Shown here: in pieces, positions 47,082 to 58,059 of the stretch
Numbering within the stretch: position 1 is the stretch's first letter
Layout of the letters: every line of letters starts with the position of its first letter
Source: Pascua guehoae
Taxonomy: Eukaryota > Basidiomycota > Tremellomycetes > Trichosporonales > Trichosporonaceae
Reading direction: 5' to 3'
DNA: 64,000 nt
Assembly (NCBI GenBank): GCA_001600415.1
Contig: BCJX01000003.1
Location: 329,247 to 393,246 of the forward strand
Notes under the pieces: generated by a model
Seen by the model: the letters and a program-made list of their open reading frames with translations, nothing else
Told to the model about the DNA's origin: nothing
The model's database searches: none
Made by a program: the position numbers and the translations under genes

Positions 47082-47768
47082 ATGCTCATGCGCACCACTG
47101 CACTCATCGCGTTAGCCGCTACGGCATGATCGGCCACGATCCATTCTGCAACCCACCCCTCCCGTAATGTGGTCTGGACGAGTGGTCCTCCGAGCCCGCA
47201 AAGCGAACGCGCTTCTTTGTGGGTAGGCTGTACATGCAAAGGTTGGGCATGGTCCAACCCAGAATACAAGAACGGCGAGTGCCATGTCAGTGAACTGGGA
47301 GACAACATAGGCGACTGCCCGACTAGACTGACCACCGTACAGGACATTCTTCATCCCGCTAGCACGGCCCCCGATACCTTTCAGGACGGCTGGTGCATCT
47401 TTGTAACGTGGCTTGTTTCCGCGTGGAAGACGCGCATCCAAGAAGCGATTTTCAACCACATCGACACCCCTTACTGCAATGGTACGTGGGCGCGAGAGTA
47501 CTGCACCTTTCTCGGGACCTTGAACGACGAGTGGGGAAACCTGCGCATCGGACCATGCATTGCGATCGTGGCGGACCACGCCGCCACGGCATTGCGAGAC
47601 CACGTCAATCCCTGCGACTACCCCAACAACCTCCGCTACGCGTTCCCAACCAGCTGCAAGTCGTGCAGCTGGGAGTGCCATATGGGATTTCAGACCTGTG
47701 CCAACAGGTGCGTCGATCCGTCCAACCCGGACGACGGTAGCGAGCCGTGTATTCCGCTCCCCGCCTAA
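47082..47768 (+). pseudogene. Cys-rich secreted protein gene with in-frame TGA after the signal peptide
   Basis: The ATG at 47082 opens MLMRTTALIALAATA, a good signal core, and is then stopped by TGA at 47127-47129. The same frame continues open for 213 codons with about 16 cysteines (GCTCKGWAWSNPEYKNGEC, TPYCNGTWAREYC, SCKSCSWECHMGFQTC) to TAA at 47766. No other ATG lies upstream in that frame. Options are a recent nonsense mutation, stop readthrough, or a weak 68-nt intron (donor GTTAGC at 47110, acceptor ACGAG) that would remove the stop but also half the signal peptide. The family is not recognised. Confidence 0.55.
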
Positions 47769-48503
47769 CCGACCACTGTGACCCTCGGTCAACAACGGAG
47801 CTTGTAATGTCAACAGCAGCGGATTACGAATGTCGGGGTGGGCGTCCGCCTTGAAGTATATAAACAATGTCCTTGACCCTTGCTGGCCATGATGGAGGCT
47901 TTGGCTTCACTTGTTCATCCATCTTACGGTGGTTCCTCTCCGTGATTGGTAGAGTGATTCATGCCACCGTGACCACTGAGGAACCGTCGAATTGTGAAAA
48001 GTGGGGACCTGCGGCGAAATATAACTGTGTATGAGCACGAGGACCTCCAGAGCTGTCCTTGAGTACTGTGATGCTGTAGCATTGCCCTGGGCTGCACTGT
48101 AGCAGAGGGGAAGGAGGGTTGGTCGTTAGCTGTCCCAAAAGTTAAAAGAATGCCAAACGTCACGCGATCCCAAAGACTGCCTCGCCGAGCCATAGCCGCC
48201 TGTCAACGAAATGTGGTGTGTTGCATGGTCCTCTTGAAGCAACTCGTGCCTTGGAGCAGTGTGCAAATGTTTGACGCGCTCCAAATCAGTGTCAATGGAT
48301 AGGTTGTGGATGTGAATGAAGGATGGAATGGCAAAACCGGTCAGAGCCGGGGTGGCTGTGCAGGAGCGCACGGACATCGGTCGCGACGTGGTCGATTGCG
48401 TCATCAGCTTCTTGGCACCTCGGCCAAAACAAAACCAACCCGTGCAACTGCGCTTCACTTCCATCTCATCGTCCCATTGCTCTTATCCCCATCACTCCAC
48501 AAC
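47769..48503. other. Intergenic
   Basis: No coding segment supported. CT/CAT-rich leader directly upstream of 48504. Confidence 0.45.
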
Positions 48504-50197
48504 ATGGGTCTAGCAAGCAAACTTGGTGCGTCTTCCTCGATTTAAGCACCCCCAAAGGTCACTGACGTAGACCAGCCGCTGCCACCGCTGCTGCTCAGCC
48601 CAATCAGCCTATTGCCGCCGCTGATGCTGATCCTGGAGAGGCCCCTGCCTCCGCAGAACCAGCACCGCCTCCGTATTCACCTGTCTCTGTCTCGCGCCTC
48701 TTAGAGTCTCTCCGCAAGTGTGTGGTTGAGGTGAGATCGTGACAAGCCTTTTGTTGGTCCACGGCTGACCTTGGTAGCAAAAGATCACGCCGTTCTACCC
48801 CGATGACAGCACGCTGCAACGCATCGCACAGCATGTGGCTGACACAAACGCACTGGAGAAGATCTCGACTGGGCTCAACTTGCCACTCCTAGTTATTGAG
48901 GATCTCGTAAAGGTTGCGCTCTTCGACGTGGTGCTTCTTTGCGACAATTCAAAGAGCATGACCCACTTTGACGACGGCCAGCGTGTAGTCGAACTCAAGC
49001 AGTACGTTTAGATGAGAAGAGCCGAGCTCATATCAGGTTCCTTGAGGCAGTTGTCACTGTCGCTTCGGTCTTGGACGATGACGGAATGTGAGTGTCGACT
49101 CTGTTAGTAATACTGACCTGCAGCCAGATCCGCTGGTTCAACTCGGACAGGGAGGCTGACGATGTCACCTCTCCCGAGGAGGCAAAGGCCCTCATCGATG
49201 AGGTCGGATTCCAGTGTGCGTGGTGTCGTGGCCACTACGATTACTTACGTTGCAGCTGGTTCTGCCATCGGCACTAACCTGGATGAGAAGATCCTACAGC
49301 CGCTTCTCCTCGAACCCGCCCAGAACAGGCAGCTCAAGAAACCCCTCCTTGTCATTGTCATCACAGATGGTTGGTTGTGCAGTGCCAGTGGATCAGCTAT
49401 CTGACAACCAGGCGCGCCTTATGGAGAGAAGGGAGTTACCAACCAGAAGAAGAAACGTACGTTGGCTATTTGAGGTTGATCGCTGAATGCTGTGCCCATG
49501 GTTATTGAGAATGCCAAGCGTGTCCTTCAGCAGACGCCATGTAAGTCAGGGTCACGCTGTGGGCGTGTGCTCGGCCAATGCTTACCGGACCAGACGGAGC
49601 CGATGCGGTATCGTACCAGTTCGCTCAGGTCGGCAACGACAAGGCCGGTAAGTCGTGATACTAATAATCACACGAAGCTAATCCCAGCACACGACTTCCT
49701 TGAGGACCTCGACGAAGACCCCAGCGTCGGCGACCTCATCGACCAGACGCTTAGCTATGAGTTTGAGTCTGTCAAATTCGAGAGGGAGGGCCTTGAATTA
49801 ACGCGTTCGATGTGGTATCTGAAGTGAGTGGCGAGAAACATATGTCTAGAATGCACACAAGAGAGCGCTGCTCCACATCATTTCCTGATGATTTTCCTTT
49901 GCGCTGACATCAGGGTCATTCTGGGTCCAATCGACAAGTGAGTGTCCTGTGATATGGTGAATAATGATGGGTAGCTGACTCCACAGCGAGTACGATAGCA
50001 AGGGTGCGTGTTACAAATCGGCTCGCAGCTGTGTGACCACAGCCCCTCCGATAGCTCGCTAACATCGCAGGAGAGGCACAGCCCGGACAGCGCCGTCAGG
50101 TGTCAGGCCAGCAGCGTGCATCGACCAAAGCGCCGTCCGGAACCGGCAGCATTGTCGCAGAGAAGAAGGGGTTCTTCAAGAGGTTTGTTAAACGCTG
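48504..50197 (+). CDS. von Willebrand factor A domain protein
   Basis: Metal-dependent adhesion or scaffold domain, here intracellular (no signal peptide). Exons 48504-48525, 48576-48730, 48778-49001, 49037-49087, 49124-49215, 49256-49369, 49412-49456, about 49501-49540, 49594-49647, 49688-49823, 49914-49937, 49987-50003 and 50071-50197. The N-terminus is Ala/Pro-rich. The vWFA domain shows ALFDVVLLCDNSKSM (MIDAS DxSxS), QIRWFNSD, SAIGTNLDEKIL, KKPLLVIVITDGAPYGEKG and YGADAVSYQFAQVGNDKAA. The tail ends in basic FFKRFVKR. One junction is unsolved: the 49456 donor is good, but no AG acceptor gives the frame VIENAKRVLQQ of the next exon. This may be an indel or a non-canonical site. Confidence 0.82.
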
Positions 50198-51824
50198 AGA
50201 GATTATGGGCCAGGCTGGATCGTCAGCCTGTCGCTGGATGGATGAGCCATTGGGTAGTGTCTGTGAGGTACAAGAAGCAGTGAGATAGGTAATACGTATA
50301 GTGCCCGGGGGTGGTACAGCCTATTGGGGTAACCGATCGTCTGTAGCATCTATCTAGGATCGTACACAGTGCACCACCTTACGTTGGGTTGGCGGCTGGA
50401 GAGGAGGGTTAGCGCTGACTCTGCTTGGTCCCGTTCCGTCGGACGGGCCCGCCCGACACACATTCTTTCCCCACTACACTTGAACTTTGAATGATGCGGT
50501 TGCCCTTGTGCTATTCGGCGTTACAACATCTCTCTGGTAGCTGTTGCAGCCTTCTTGCTTTGTGGCAGACGTATCGTGTTCTGCATGCCTTGCTTTGGCG
50601 GTGTGGTGCATGCCGCATGTTCGGCGCTTCTCGCGTACGTCGCCTGTGGCCGCAGCCTATGGCCAGTACCATGCATGTGGAATCTGTAACCACCTTCATC
50701 CCGCTCCAAGCTTTTTGTGTTTTGTGTCCTGCTGATGGGCTTTGCCGCTGGAAATTGAGCGCTGAGGTTTTACAAGGCTCGCGGATCGTCAAGCTTAGGT
50801 GTGGAGTTGCTTCGGGTCGTGCTCTGTACCCGAAAGCGACAGATGATCAATGTTCTTCCTCTCGTTCATTGCCTGCGTTTACAAGCTTGGCTGCTCCTTC
50901 GGCCCGTCGATTCCTCTGTCTAAGTCTCCTCACATAACTCGGCACGGTCGGCAGTTGGCTCTTTGAGACCCAAGTATGACGTCAGTCCCTCACCCTTGGA
51001 TACTCATCTCACTCGATGTAAGCAACTACCTGATTTGCAGTTAACTGTCGTCCGAACAGAAGGCCACGCGCATTGAGTCTGTCTGCCGCGACGCAGTGTC
51101 CTACATATATAGCCTGATCTACACAATCTTTCCCCCACAGGCTCTTTCAGGGTAGCGTGCACTCGATACCATATCCCGATGTGGGTTTGATTATCGGCCG
51201 AATGGCGCCAAGCCTTTGTGTCTCACACACGTGCCTTGTACGTCCCCGTCGCTCAACTGTATGCGATTCATCCTTTTATCTGATAGCGTGCACAGAGGTC
51301 AACCGAAAACCCGACTTGTCACTAACCTTGTCGCTGCCAAGTCCGCTAGCATGCCCACCCAGCTCTTGAGATCACGCCGGTGCCTGTGTGCGGGCCGGCG
51401 CCAGCCCATTCGGAATTTTGCGCAGTACCCCGCCCGTCATCACTACTGTGCCTCACCCCCAGCATCCGTGCGTTCGGCACTTAGTCACCGCACACCTGCT
51501 GAACATACGGCTGTCCAAGCGGCTGTGTCTGAGAGTGTCCGCTGGCCTCGGCAACTAGTCAGTTGACCTACGCCTCGGACTACACTTGGCTTGGCATTCT
51601 TGTCGCTGTCGACTACGGGCGCAGTGTCCGGCGACGAAGACGTCTGCCCGGCCGACTGTACAATGTTGGATTATCAGTGGTTGACGAGCGGCCTCTGCTT
51701 GAGTCACTTTCTGATATAAAAGATGCTGCTGAATTGATGTCTTTTCAAAGATCAAGAACAGCCAGCCGCCAGCCTTACCTCTAACGAACAACCTTCGGCC
51801 CAAAAAAAAGCCTCTCTAATCGCC
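50198..51824. other. Intergenic region with weak frames
   Basis: A TATATAG element at about 51105 and a 71-codon frame at 51351-51566 (LLRSRRCLCAGRRQPIRNFA) could be a small gene, as could a hydrophobic frame at 50535-50700, but neither has splice or family support. A TATA box GATATAAAAG lies at 51713-51722 and serves the next gene. Confidence 0.45.
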
Positions 51825-52670
51825 ATGCTCGTTAACTCTCTCGTCGCCATTGCCGCCACGGCAACGCTCGCCTCTGCTGGTGTCGTCAAGCGTGCCGTAA
51901 GTCCCATGGACCCATGTCCTCGTCTGTATCAAACGACTGACATTCAGGACCCCTCGGTCAAGTTCAGCTTCCCCAAGCAGCGCGAGACCAACGGTGATGA
52001 GACGTACAAGGGTCCCTGCTCCGGCTCGGTCATGGGCGACCGCACCGAGTTCCCCCTCACTGGCGGCCAGATTTCCGTCACCCAGAGGGCTGCCATCGAC
52101 AACCTCAACTTCCTCTGGACCAAGGACACGACCCAGACGCCCTTCGAGTTCAAGACGTACGGCGAGGCGACGGTTGTCGATGCCGAACCGGGCCACTACT
52201 GCGCCGACGGCCCCGACTTCACCTCGCTTGGCTTCAAGGCCGGCGACGAGGCGACCCTGATGATGATGTACCAGGCCGACGGCCCTCCCCGCAGGGGCAC
52301 CGACAAGCGCTGGCAGTACATTTGCGCCGACGTCAAGCTCGTCGACAACTGGACCAAGCCAACTGGCTTCATGTGCGCCACCGCCGGCGACATTCGCGTC
52401 GCCAAGCCAGACGAGGTCATGAACGTGACAATCTCGTCTGAGAACACGGGCAGGGGCAAGAAGGGCCAGGTCGCCGCTTCTTCCGACTCTGGTCTCTCCC
52501 CCGCCAAGGCCGGCGGTATCGGCGCTGGCGTTGCGATCGGTGTCGTCCTTCTCGCTCTCGGCGCCCTCTACGCCGCGGGCATGCGTATCCGCAAGAAGGG
52601 CTCCCGCGTCACCATGGACGACGCGTCGTCGACTGCCTCGAGCGTGCCCGTCAAGCAGGCTCACCACTGA
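51825..52670 (+). CDS. X325/BIM1-like domain protein with C-terminal membrane anchor
   Basis: Resembles the copper-acquisition factor family (BIM1 in Cryptococcus) related to polysaccharide monooxygenases. Exons 51825-51896 and 51948-52670 give 264 aa; the 51-nt intron (GTAAGT...TTCAG) is itself open, so an unspliced 281-aa reading exists. A signal peptide ends in a KR site. Family marks: KGPCSGSVMGDRTEFPLTGG, FLWTKDTTQTPFEFKTYGEA, PGHYCADGPDF, RWQYICADVKLV and TGFMCATAGD. Then come a Ser-rich stalk, one membrane helix (GIGAGVAIGVVLLALGALYA) and a short basic tail. The N-terminal copper-binding His expected right after the signal peptide is not visible (the mature protein would start near ADPSVKFSFP). 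Confidence 0.8.
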   Translation: MLVNSLVAIAATATLASAGVVKRAVSPMDPCPRLYQTTDIQDPSVKFSFPKQRETNGDETYKGPCSGSVMGDRTEFPLTGGQISVTQRAAIDNLNFLWTKDTTQTPFEFKTYGEATVVDAEPGHYCADGPDFTSLGFKAGDEATLMMMYQADGPPRRGTDKRWQYICADVKLVDNWTKPTGFMCATAGDIRVAKPDEVMNVTISSENTGRGKKGQVAASSDSGLSPAKAGGIGAGVAIGVVLLALGALYAAGMRIRKKGSRVTMDDASSTASSVPVKQAHH

Positions 52671-52682
52671 ACCCAGGTATAC

Positions 52683-53091
52683 CTACCATACAAAATCGTT
52701 GTACCTATTTAGGTGAAATATGAAAGCTTGCAACCGTTCAGATAGGATAAGCGCACGGACTTGTCGTTCCTTGCCTCCTGATTTGATGGTGGCTGATTTG
52801 ATGGTGGCATGAGCTTTCATGGTAAGGTGAGAGGGAGTGAGACTTGTAGCGGAACGACAGTGGTTTTTGCCTGATGGCAAGGTTTGCTGGGGCATGGGTC
52901 TTACCCTCGTTGGCATACTCCACCAGGAAAACGACGAGCGCACTACAGCACATGATGCCACAGGCAGTGCAGACCCAGCCCACTGCGGCCTTTGTGTTGC
53001 GCACCTCTTATGACCAAGGCCAGCATTGTGCCACCGAATCCCACCTCTACAAGTTTCTTTGACAACCTCGTTCGTCGTCACCGTGTGACAT
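52683..53091 (-). CDS. Small membrane protein, putative
   Basis: Exons 53067-53091, 52905-53006 and 52683-52870 give 104 aa, with phase-1 introns of 60 and 34 nt. The segment VRNTKAAVGWVCTACGIMCC followed by SALVVFLVEYAN is one Cys-containing membrane helix preceded by an acidic N-terminus MSHGDDERE. The C-terminal part is basic and less convincing. Its stop lies 13 bp from the stop of the X325-like gene on the other strand, so the 3' ends overlap. Found only by joining exons; the family is unknown. Confidence 0.45.
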
Positions 53092-53820
53092 CCCCTTCAC
53101 GGGCTATAATCCACAGCTTCCTCTCACAGCTGGGAATGTTAGCCCTATCCACCTCGTCCTGTCCGTCACTCTACCAGCGCTCTATCCCTTGTTCCGGCCC
53201 AGCCCTACCGCAACTCAGTGATACGTTCCAACAGGGTGTGTAGCCACGTCTCGCCCCTCTTCCCTGGCTTTTCTTGCCCGACCCTTCGCCACCAGTTGCG
53301 TTTTCAAACAGTGTAGAAAGAATGCAATATAATGGGAGTGTGCTCGGAGAGGCAGGATGTCATAGCAAGCCTTCCCCCCCACTTTCTTGTATTCAGCACA
53401 TGTACAAGCGTTTTGGATACTGCAACATGCGACAGACCGCCACAGGAGCACCCAGGATGGTGGTGTGTCTGGTTGGGACAGAGTTTAACCGGAATTGAGC
53501 CGATGCTTTTCTTGGACACGTCCAGGTGGTAGTGGCGTCGAAGGCTGACAGCTTTAGCAGCAACTCGCTTCTCAGTCGCCGGACTCGTGTCCGACGTTGC
53601 AATGCCCGACGGCGATGACGAACAGGCATGCAAGCCCCTGGAAGACACATCAACATATCTCAGGCCACCGCGTACAAGTTAATACCGGCCTTCCAGACGA
53701 CTCAATCGTTCACTCACTCGTTTACTCACCCGCTCATTCACTCACTTGTCGCTTCTCACGAACGGCGCGAAATCGGACCTGGTCGTTTCATTGTCCTTCT
53801 CAGCACCTACCTCCACAGCC
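53092..53820. other. Intergenic
   Basis: No supported coding segment. A CTCACTC/ACTCA-rich leader (about 53705-53750) precedes the gene at 53821. Confidence 0.45.
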
Positions 53821-54411
53821 ATGCCCTTCACGACTCTTGACCCCCATGTGGCGCTCGTGATCAACGATCTCCAGACAGGCATCTGCGCCAACAAGCTGTC
53901 GCCCCACACGGCCGCTGACGTGATTGCGCGGTCTGCAACGCTCGCATCCGCGTTCCGCGTGCGCTCCCTCCCCGTCGTGCTGGTCACTGTCTCCTCCTCG
54001 CCGGCTGTCCGCACCGACCGCAACCCGAGCGGGGCACCCACAGTCATCCCGGCTTCGGCGTGCGAGCTTGTCCCCGAACTGCGCCCGTTCGTGGATGCCG
54101 ACGGGAGCAATGTGTTCAACAAGACTACGCCTGGCGCGTTCACCCGCACTGGCCTCGAAGCGTACCTCCGCGATCTGGGCGTCACACAGGTCGTCCTCAC
54201 AGGAGTATCCACTTCGAATGGCGTGGGGACGACGGCCTCGCAGGCGTACGAACTGGGGTTTCACGTTTCGCTGCCCGTCGACGCCATGTCGGACTCGTCC
54301 ACTGTCGACCACGATCACAGCCTGACGCGTGTCTTCCCCAAGCGCGCAGAGACGGGGAGCACGGCCCAGCTCGTAGCACTGCTGGAGACGACGCACGCAA
54401 AGGCTGCGTAA
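53821..54411 (+). CDS. Isochorismatase-fold hydrolase lacking the catalytic cysteine
   Basis: Single exon, 196 aa. The fold marks are there: the N-terminal HVALVINDLQTGICA (Asp of the triad), GSNVFNKTTPGAF (Lys of the triad) and LRDLGVTQVVLTGVSTSNGV. In active cysteine hydrolases the last motif carries Cys before Val; here it is Gly, as in a SNGV subgroup seen in other organisms. C-terminal AYELGFHVSLPVDAMSD matches the family. It is cytosolic. Either catalysis differs or the protein has a non-enzymatic role. GC-rich and cleanly intronless, unlike its neighbours. Confidence 0.88.
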   Translation: MPFTTLDPHVALVINDLQTGICANKLSPHTAADVIARSATLASAFRVRSLPVVLVTVSSSPAVRTDRNPSGAPTVIPASACELVPELRPFVDADGSNVFNKTTPGAFTRTGLEAYLRDLGVTQVVLTGVSTSNGVGTTASQAYELGFHVSLPVDAMSDSSTVDHDHSLTRVFPKRAETGSTAQLVALLETTHAKAA

Positions 54412-54691
54412 GCCTAGCTGTTCAACGAGTCGGTAAACCTTGAGTCTGGGGAAGGCACACCTGGAAGCTTTGGGTGGTGCCTCCTCAGAATCGCGTCCGC
54501 CAGCCCCAGGCACTGTCGATCGTGTACATGACAAACCTACTCGTGTGCCTCCAGGCTGGCTGGCACTCGTCACTCTGCACACATACTACACAGTAGCACA
54601 ATAAGACGTCATACATACGGATACCAGACTAGTACGTATGCGCCGAAATAATCTACAGGGCGTGAATGTGGCTACGAGTGTCCATGTATTG

Positions 54692-56392
54692 CTATAATCT
54701 GTCTCGTGCAGCGGGACGTGGTGGAGGGGGTAGCGAGCGGCCCTTTGGCACGTCGTCGTCGGAGCCGTAGGCGTCGTCCACCATGAGAGAGTCGGTATTG
54801 GATCCCCATGGCGACTGTTGGGATTTCGGTGAACCCCAAACCGTCTGCCCGGACCTGGGCGAGTTGGGTGGACTCGTGTGGCCGCCAGCCTGTGATCCTG
54901 ATCCCGTCCACGATGTGACGTTTGCGGTGGAGCGAGGGCTGCGCGCACTCGTGGTGTTGGGCGTAGCAGGCACGGTAGCCAGGGTTGCCGCGCCCCCGGC
55001 GGTATCCGATAGTGGGGACGGCGGGATGGTCGAGTTTCGAGGCGAGGACTGAGGCGTGTGGTTCGAGTACCGCGCGTGCGATGGAGGGGGGCTGAGAGAG
55101 CTAGAATCTGTCATGCCGGCTAGGACAGTCGTAGCTGCACTAAGATGCCCAAGCGACGAGTGCTTTTCGTCGTCGGGCCCACCAATGGACGAGCCGTGGC
55201 CAACACTGCTGTCGTTGCCGTTGTAGCTCAGGAACGTCATGCGCTTGGACGCCGTCGAGTCGGGTGTGACCGTGTCGTGGTCGTCGTCCTTGGGCGGTGG
55301 CGCAAGTGTCCCAACTGGACCACCGCTAGGCGCACGGGACAGTGATGGCCGCCGCTTGCGCCGTCGACGGCAGAGGAATAGCGCGAGCAACAACGCAAGG
55401 ATGGCCACAATGCCGCCAACCACACCTCCTGCAATCGCGCCAGTGTTGGATTTGGAATTGTGTGAAGACGAGTTGGATGCGCCTGATCCAGCAGCGTCCG
55501 CGTCAGAGCTCTCGCTCGCATCTGCATGGTTAGCCTTTGTTGCGGGGCAGACAGTGGGATTATGGGTGGGTGCCACTGGTGCATCCACGACGTAAGCGAT
55601 CGCATTATGATGCAGGCGCAATGGCGTGGCCAGCTGCACTGGTGGACACAATTAAGCCTCCCAAACCTCCGATCGCTCAACACCTGAACACCTGAAGTGA
55701 ACGCACCCGCTGGTATTGAGGCCTCGGTTGACACCCCACCAGACGCCACATCCAACGATGCAGTTGGCGACGCAGTCGACGACGCAGCTAACGCCCCATC
55801 TGATAGCCCAGCCGAGGACCCAGTTGACGATAGAGTGGGAGCAGGCTCACTAGGGGGATCAGAGTTGGAGTCACTCGGCGAATTGGAGGCCAAGGGACTG
55901 GCCGATTCGGCGGTCTCTGTGGTCGGAGAAGTCAAGGCAGATGGCGACGACGAAGACGAAGAGGCCGTCATACACGCATCCGTTCCAGGAGCAACATAGA
56001 AAGCCGGATATGGGGCGTAGGCATTTGTCCCATCGGCGACCTTCAAGGAGAGCTTGGTGCGAGGAGGATAGTCGACCTGCCATGTGAACGTGCTGAAGGC
56101 CTTGGCAGGAGCCTGGTTTGGATCACCGCCTGGGCCGTTGAGTTCTCGTTCGTTTGTGTCATCAGGGCCTTGGTCATATTCCGCGCGATAAATGATGCTG
56201 AGGTCAGCATGCAGCACACAACCAAAGCGACGGCGATGATACTCACACACGGTACGGTGGCGTTCCCCCTCTCCACCTGACAGTCATCTCTCCGCACTGT
56301 CCAGGTGGTGCACTAAGGGAATCGAGTGCCAATTCTGCGGCCGCGACCAGTGTCGCGGCAAGGGCCGCCGTTGCCAAGCCGTACGCCAACAT
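54692..56392 (-). CDS. Type I membrane protein with Ser-rich stalk
   Basis: Exons 56247-56392, 55707-56197 and 54692-55521 give 488 aa. Signal peptide MLAYGLATAALAATLVAAAE, then a small ectodomain (PPGQCGEMTVRWRGGTPPY, TFTWQVDYPPRTKLSL, YVAPGTDACM) typical of fungal surface proteins with an Ig-like N-terminal domain. A Ser/Thr/Ala-rich stalk of about 120 residues follows, then one helix (GGVVGGIVAILALLLALFLC), RRRRKRR, and a 220-residue disordered Ser/Pro-rich cytoplasmic tail. The layout is that of a cell-wall sensor or adhesin. The second intron is long (about 185 nt); an alternative donor 10 nt further is possible. Confidence 0.75.
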
Positions 56393-57460
56393 GATGGAGG
56401 TCGCGTCGACGATTGCCGTGAAAGTGGATCAATGATAGGCAATGACAACTTGGGTGGGTGAGTAAAGAAAAGAAGGAAATGAGTTTGAACCGTGTGACTC
56501 CAGTCGTGGTGATGTGGTCCCGCCCTCAGTACCAAGGTCAAAAGTGGAAGCTTCCACATGTGCTGACCTGATCATGCTCCAATTCCCAAGTGCCTACAAC
56601 AGGAAACTTGCTCCAAGTGGTGGGTGCGTGATGGAGAGGCCGCAGCAGTCATTTTCGTGCCTATCGTTCCCGTGCAGGAGATTTCAGGAATGACCCTTGT
56701 GCTTTCACCTGCATCCGCCCCGCATAGCCTGCATCCGATGAGCTCGAGGGGAGTCGTCTGTTCTGCTTTTTGATGGATGCGGGTACCTGTTATGTGCCCA
56801 GAAACCCTGACTGACGTTGTTCGGATGGACGCTCATACACGATCATGCACGATCATTCTCATGCTGACAATTGTCACTGCCAACATGTGACGGTTTGCAG
56901 CCGTACTAAAATGACCGTTTCAGTGATAGTGGACAGCAACAAGCCCGTTTCGCGTTTCACGGCATACAGTAGTTCCACCCATTCATTAAACGTACGCCGC
57001 CGTCAAAGTGGCCAACTCAACCCCCAGGACGGGCGGCTCTTCAGGCTCTTCAGTGCTCTCAAAAGCCTTAAGCACCGTCAAAGAGTGCTGTCGTCATCTG
57101 CAGCACCATTTGGTGGCACTACCTGAGGCTATTGGGTGAACTGAGCACATTCACTTCGCCCTTGGACAAGGACAGAATGTCGACGTCGCACTCTGCAACC
57201 TCGCATCGGCCCGTTTGTCACCCTCACCGAGATTACTCCAATCCATCATAACGCTCAATCTCCCCGAACAAACCCGAGCCTGTCCCCGCGGCGAATACCG
57301 GTGCTAAGCATTCAACAAGCTGTTGTTGGTGCTGTCCGATGGTGTCGCAACAAAGATGCGGTGGACGTCCCAGTTGGCGTTCGAGCTGATGAGGTGGATG
57401 CATTGTCGTGATGTATGATAGGCCAAGTTATACATGCCCCGAGGGTACTGTTACTGCAAG
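56393..57460. other. Intergenic
   Basis: Promoter side of the 56392 gene. A 93-codon plus-strand frame (56845-57126) is not supported. Confidence 0.45.
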
Positions 57461-58059
57461 CTAAGGGCTACAGATACGTGGATGTACTTTAAAGGCCCAA
57501 TAAGGTCGGCGCTCCGCTTTGTGCCCCGTCGTAACTTCCATGAGCAGACGAGCAGATTCAGAGGCAGGTATGAGCCGAAATGCCCATGCGGGGCACCTGC
57601 TGGAGCTGGCGCATGTCAACTACGCCTGTTTACGCCCGTTCAGTGTCGACCATCGTACTCACAAGCCCTCGTCCAGGGCACAACCTTCCTGTGGCTCCAA
57701 CTCGATATCTGCTTCTCCATCCTCGGGTTCGCTGCCACCCCAGCAGACATGCTCAGCATTGGACACGTTACCGATGACTGCTAGCGGGAAGTCCTGCTGT
57801 TACCACTTACCACTGCACTTCACGAGTCGCGCTCGAATGGCACGGACCTCCCAGCTCCGCATTGATACTTATACGTGCTCTCCTCTCACATGAGGCCCGT
57901 ACCTTGGGCCAAAAATAGTGACTCATCTCATCGGCCCTGAATGAGAAACGAAGACTCTCGATACTCACAAACATTCAGCGACTGGGCCGTAAGCGGCATT
58001 GACAATAATCCGAACACGAGTATCAAGGCATAAGCGGCCATGCATTTCCGTACAGACAT
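57461..58059 (-). CDS. Small secreted protein, putative
   Basis: Exons 57969-58059, 57811-57867, 57663-57777 and 57461 to about 57599 are joined in phase 1, 1 and 2. Signal peptide MSVRKCMAAYALILVFGLLS ending near LTAQ, then VRAIRARLVKCSVIGNVS, then an acidic Cys-containing block AEHVCWGGSEPEDGEADIEL with EPQEGCALDEG. The last exon (RLLMEVTTGHKAERRPYW) is less certain. The third intron in this model is 33 nt, short but with good sites. I do not recognise the family. The signal peptide and the in-phase joins are the main support. Confidence 0.48.

Noticed and set aside
50491..50937. 148-codon Cys-rich frame
   Set aside because: Two other frames are equally open and hydrophobic; no splice or family support.
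51897..51947. Open 51-nt stretch read as part of the X325-like protein
   Set aside because: It has a GTAAGT donor, CTGAC branch site and TTCAG acceptor and interrupts the expected mature N-terminus, so it is taken as an intron.
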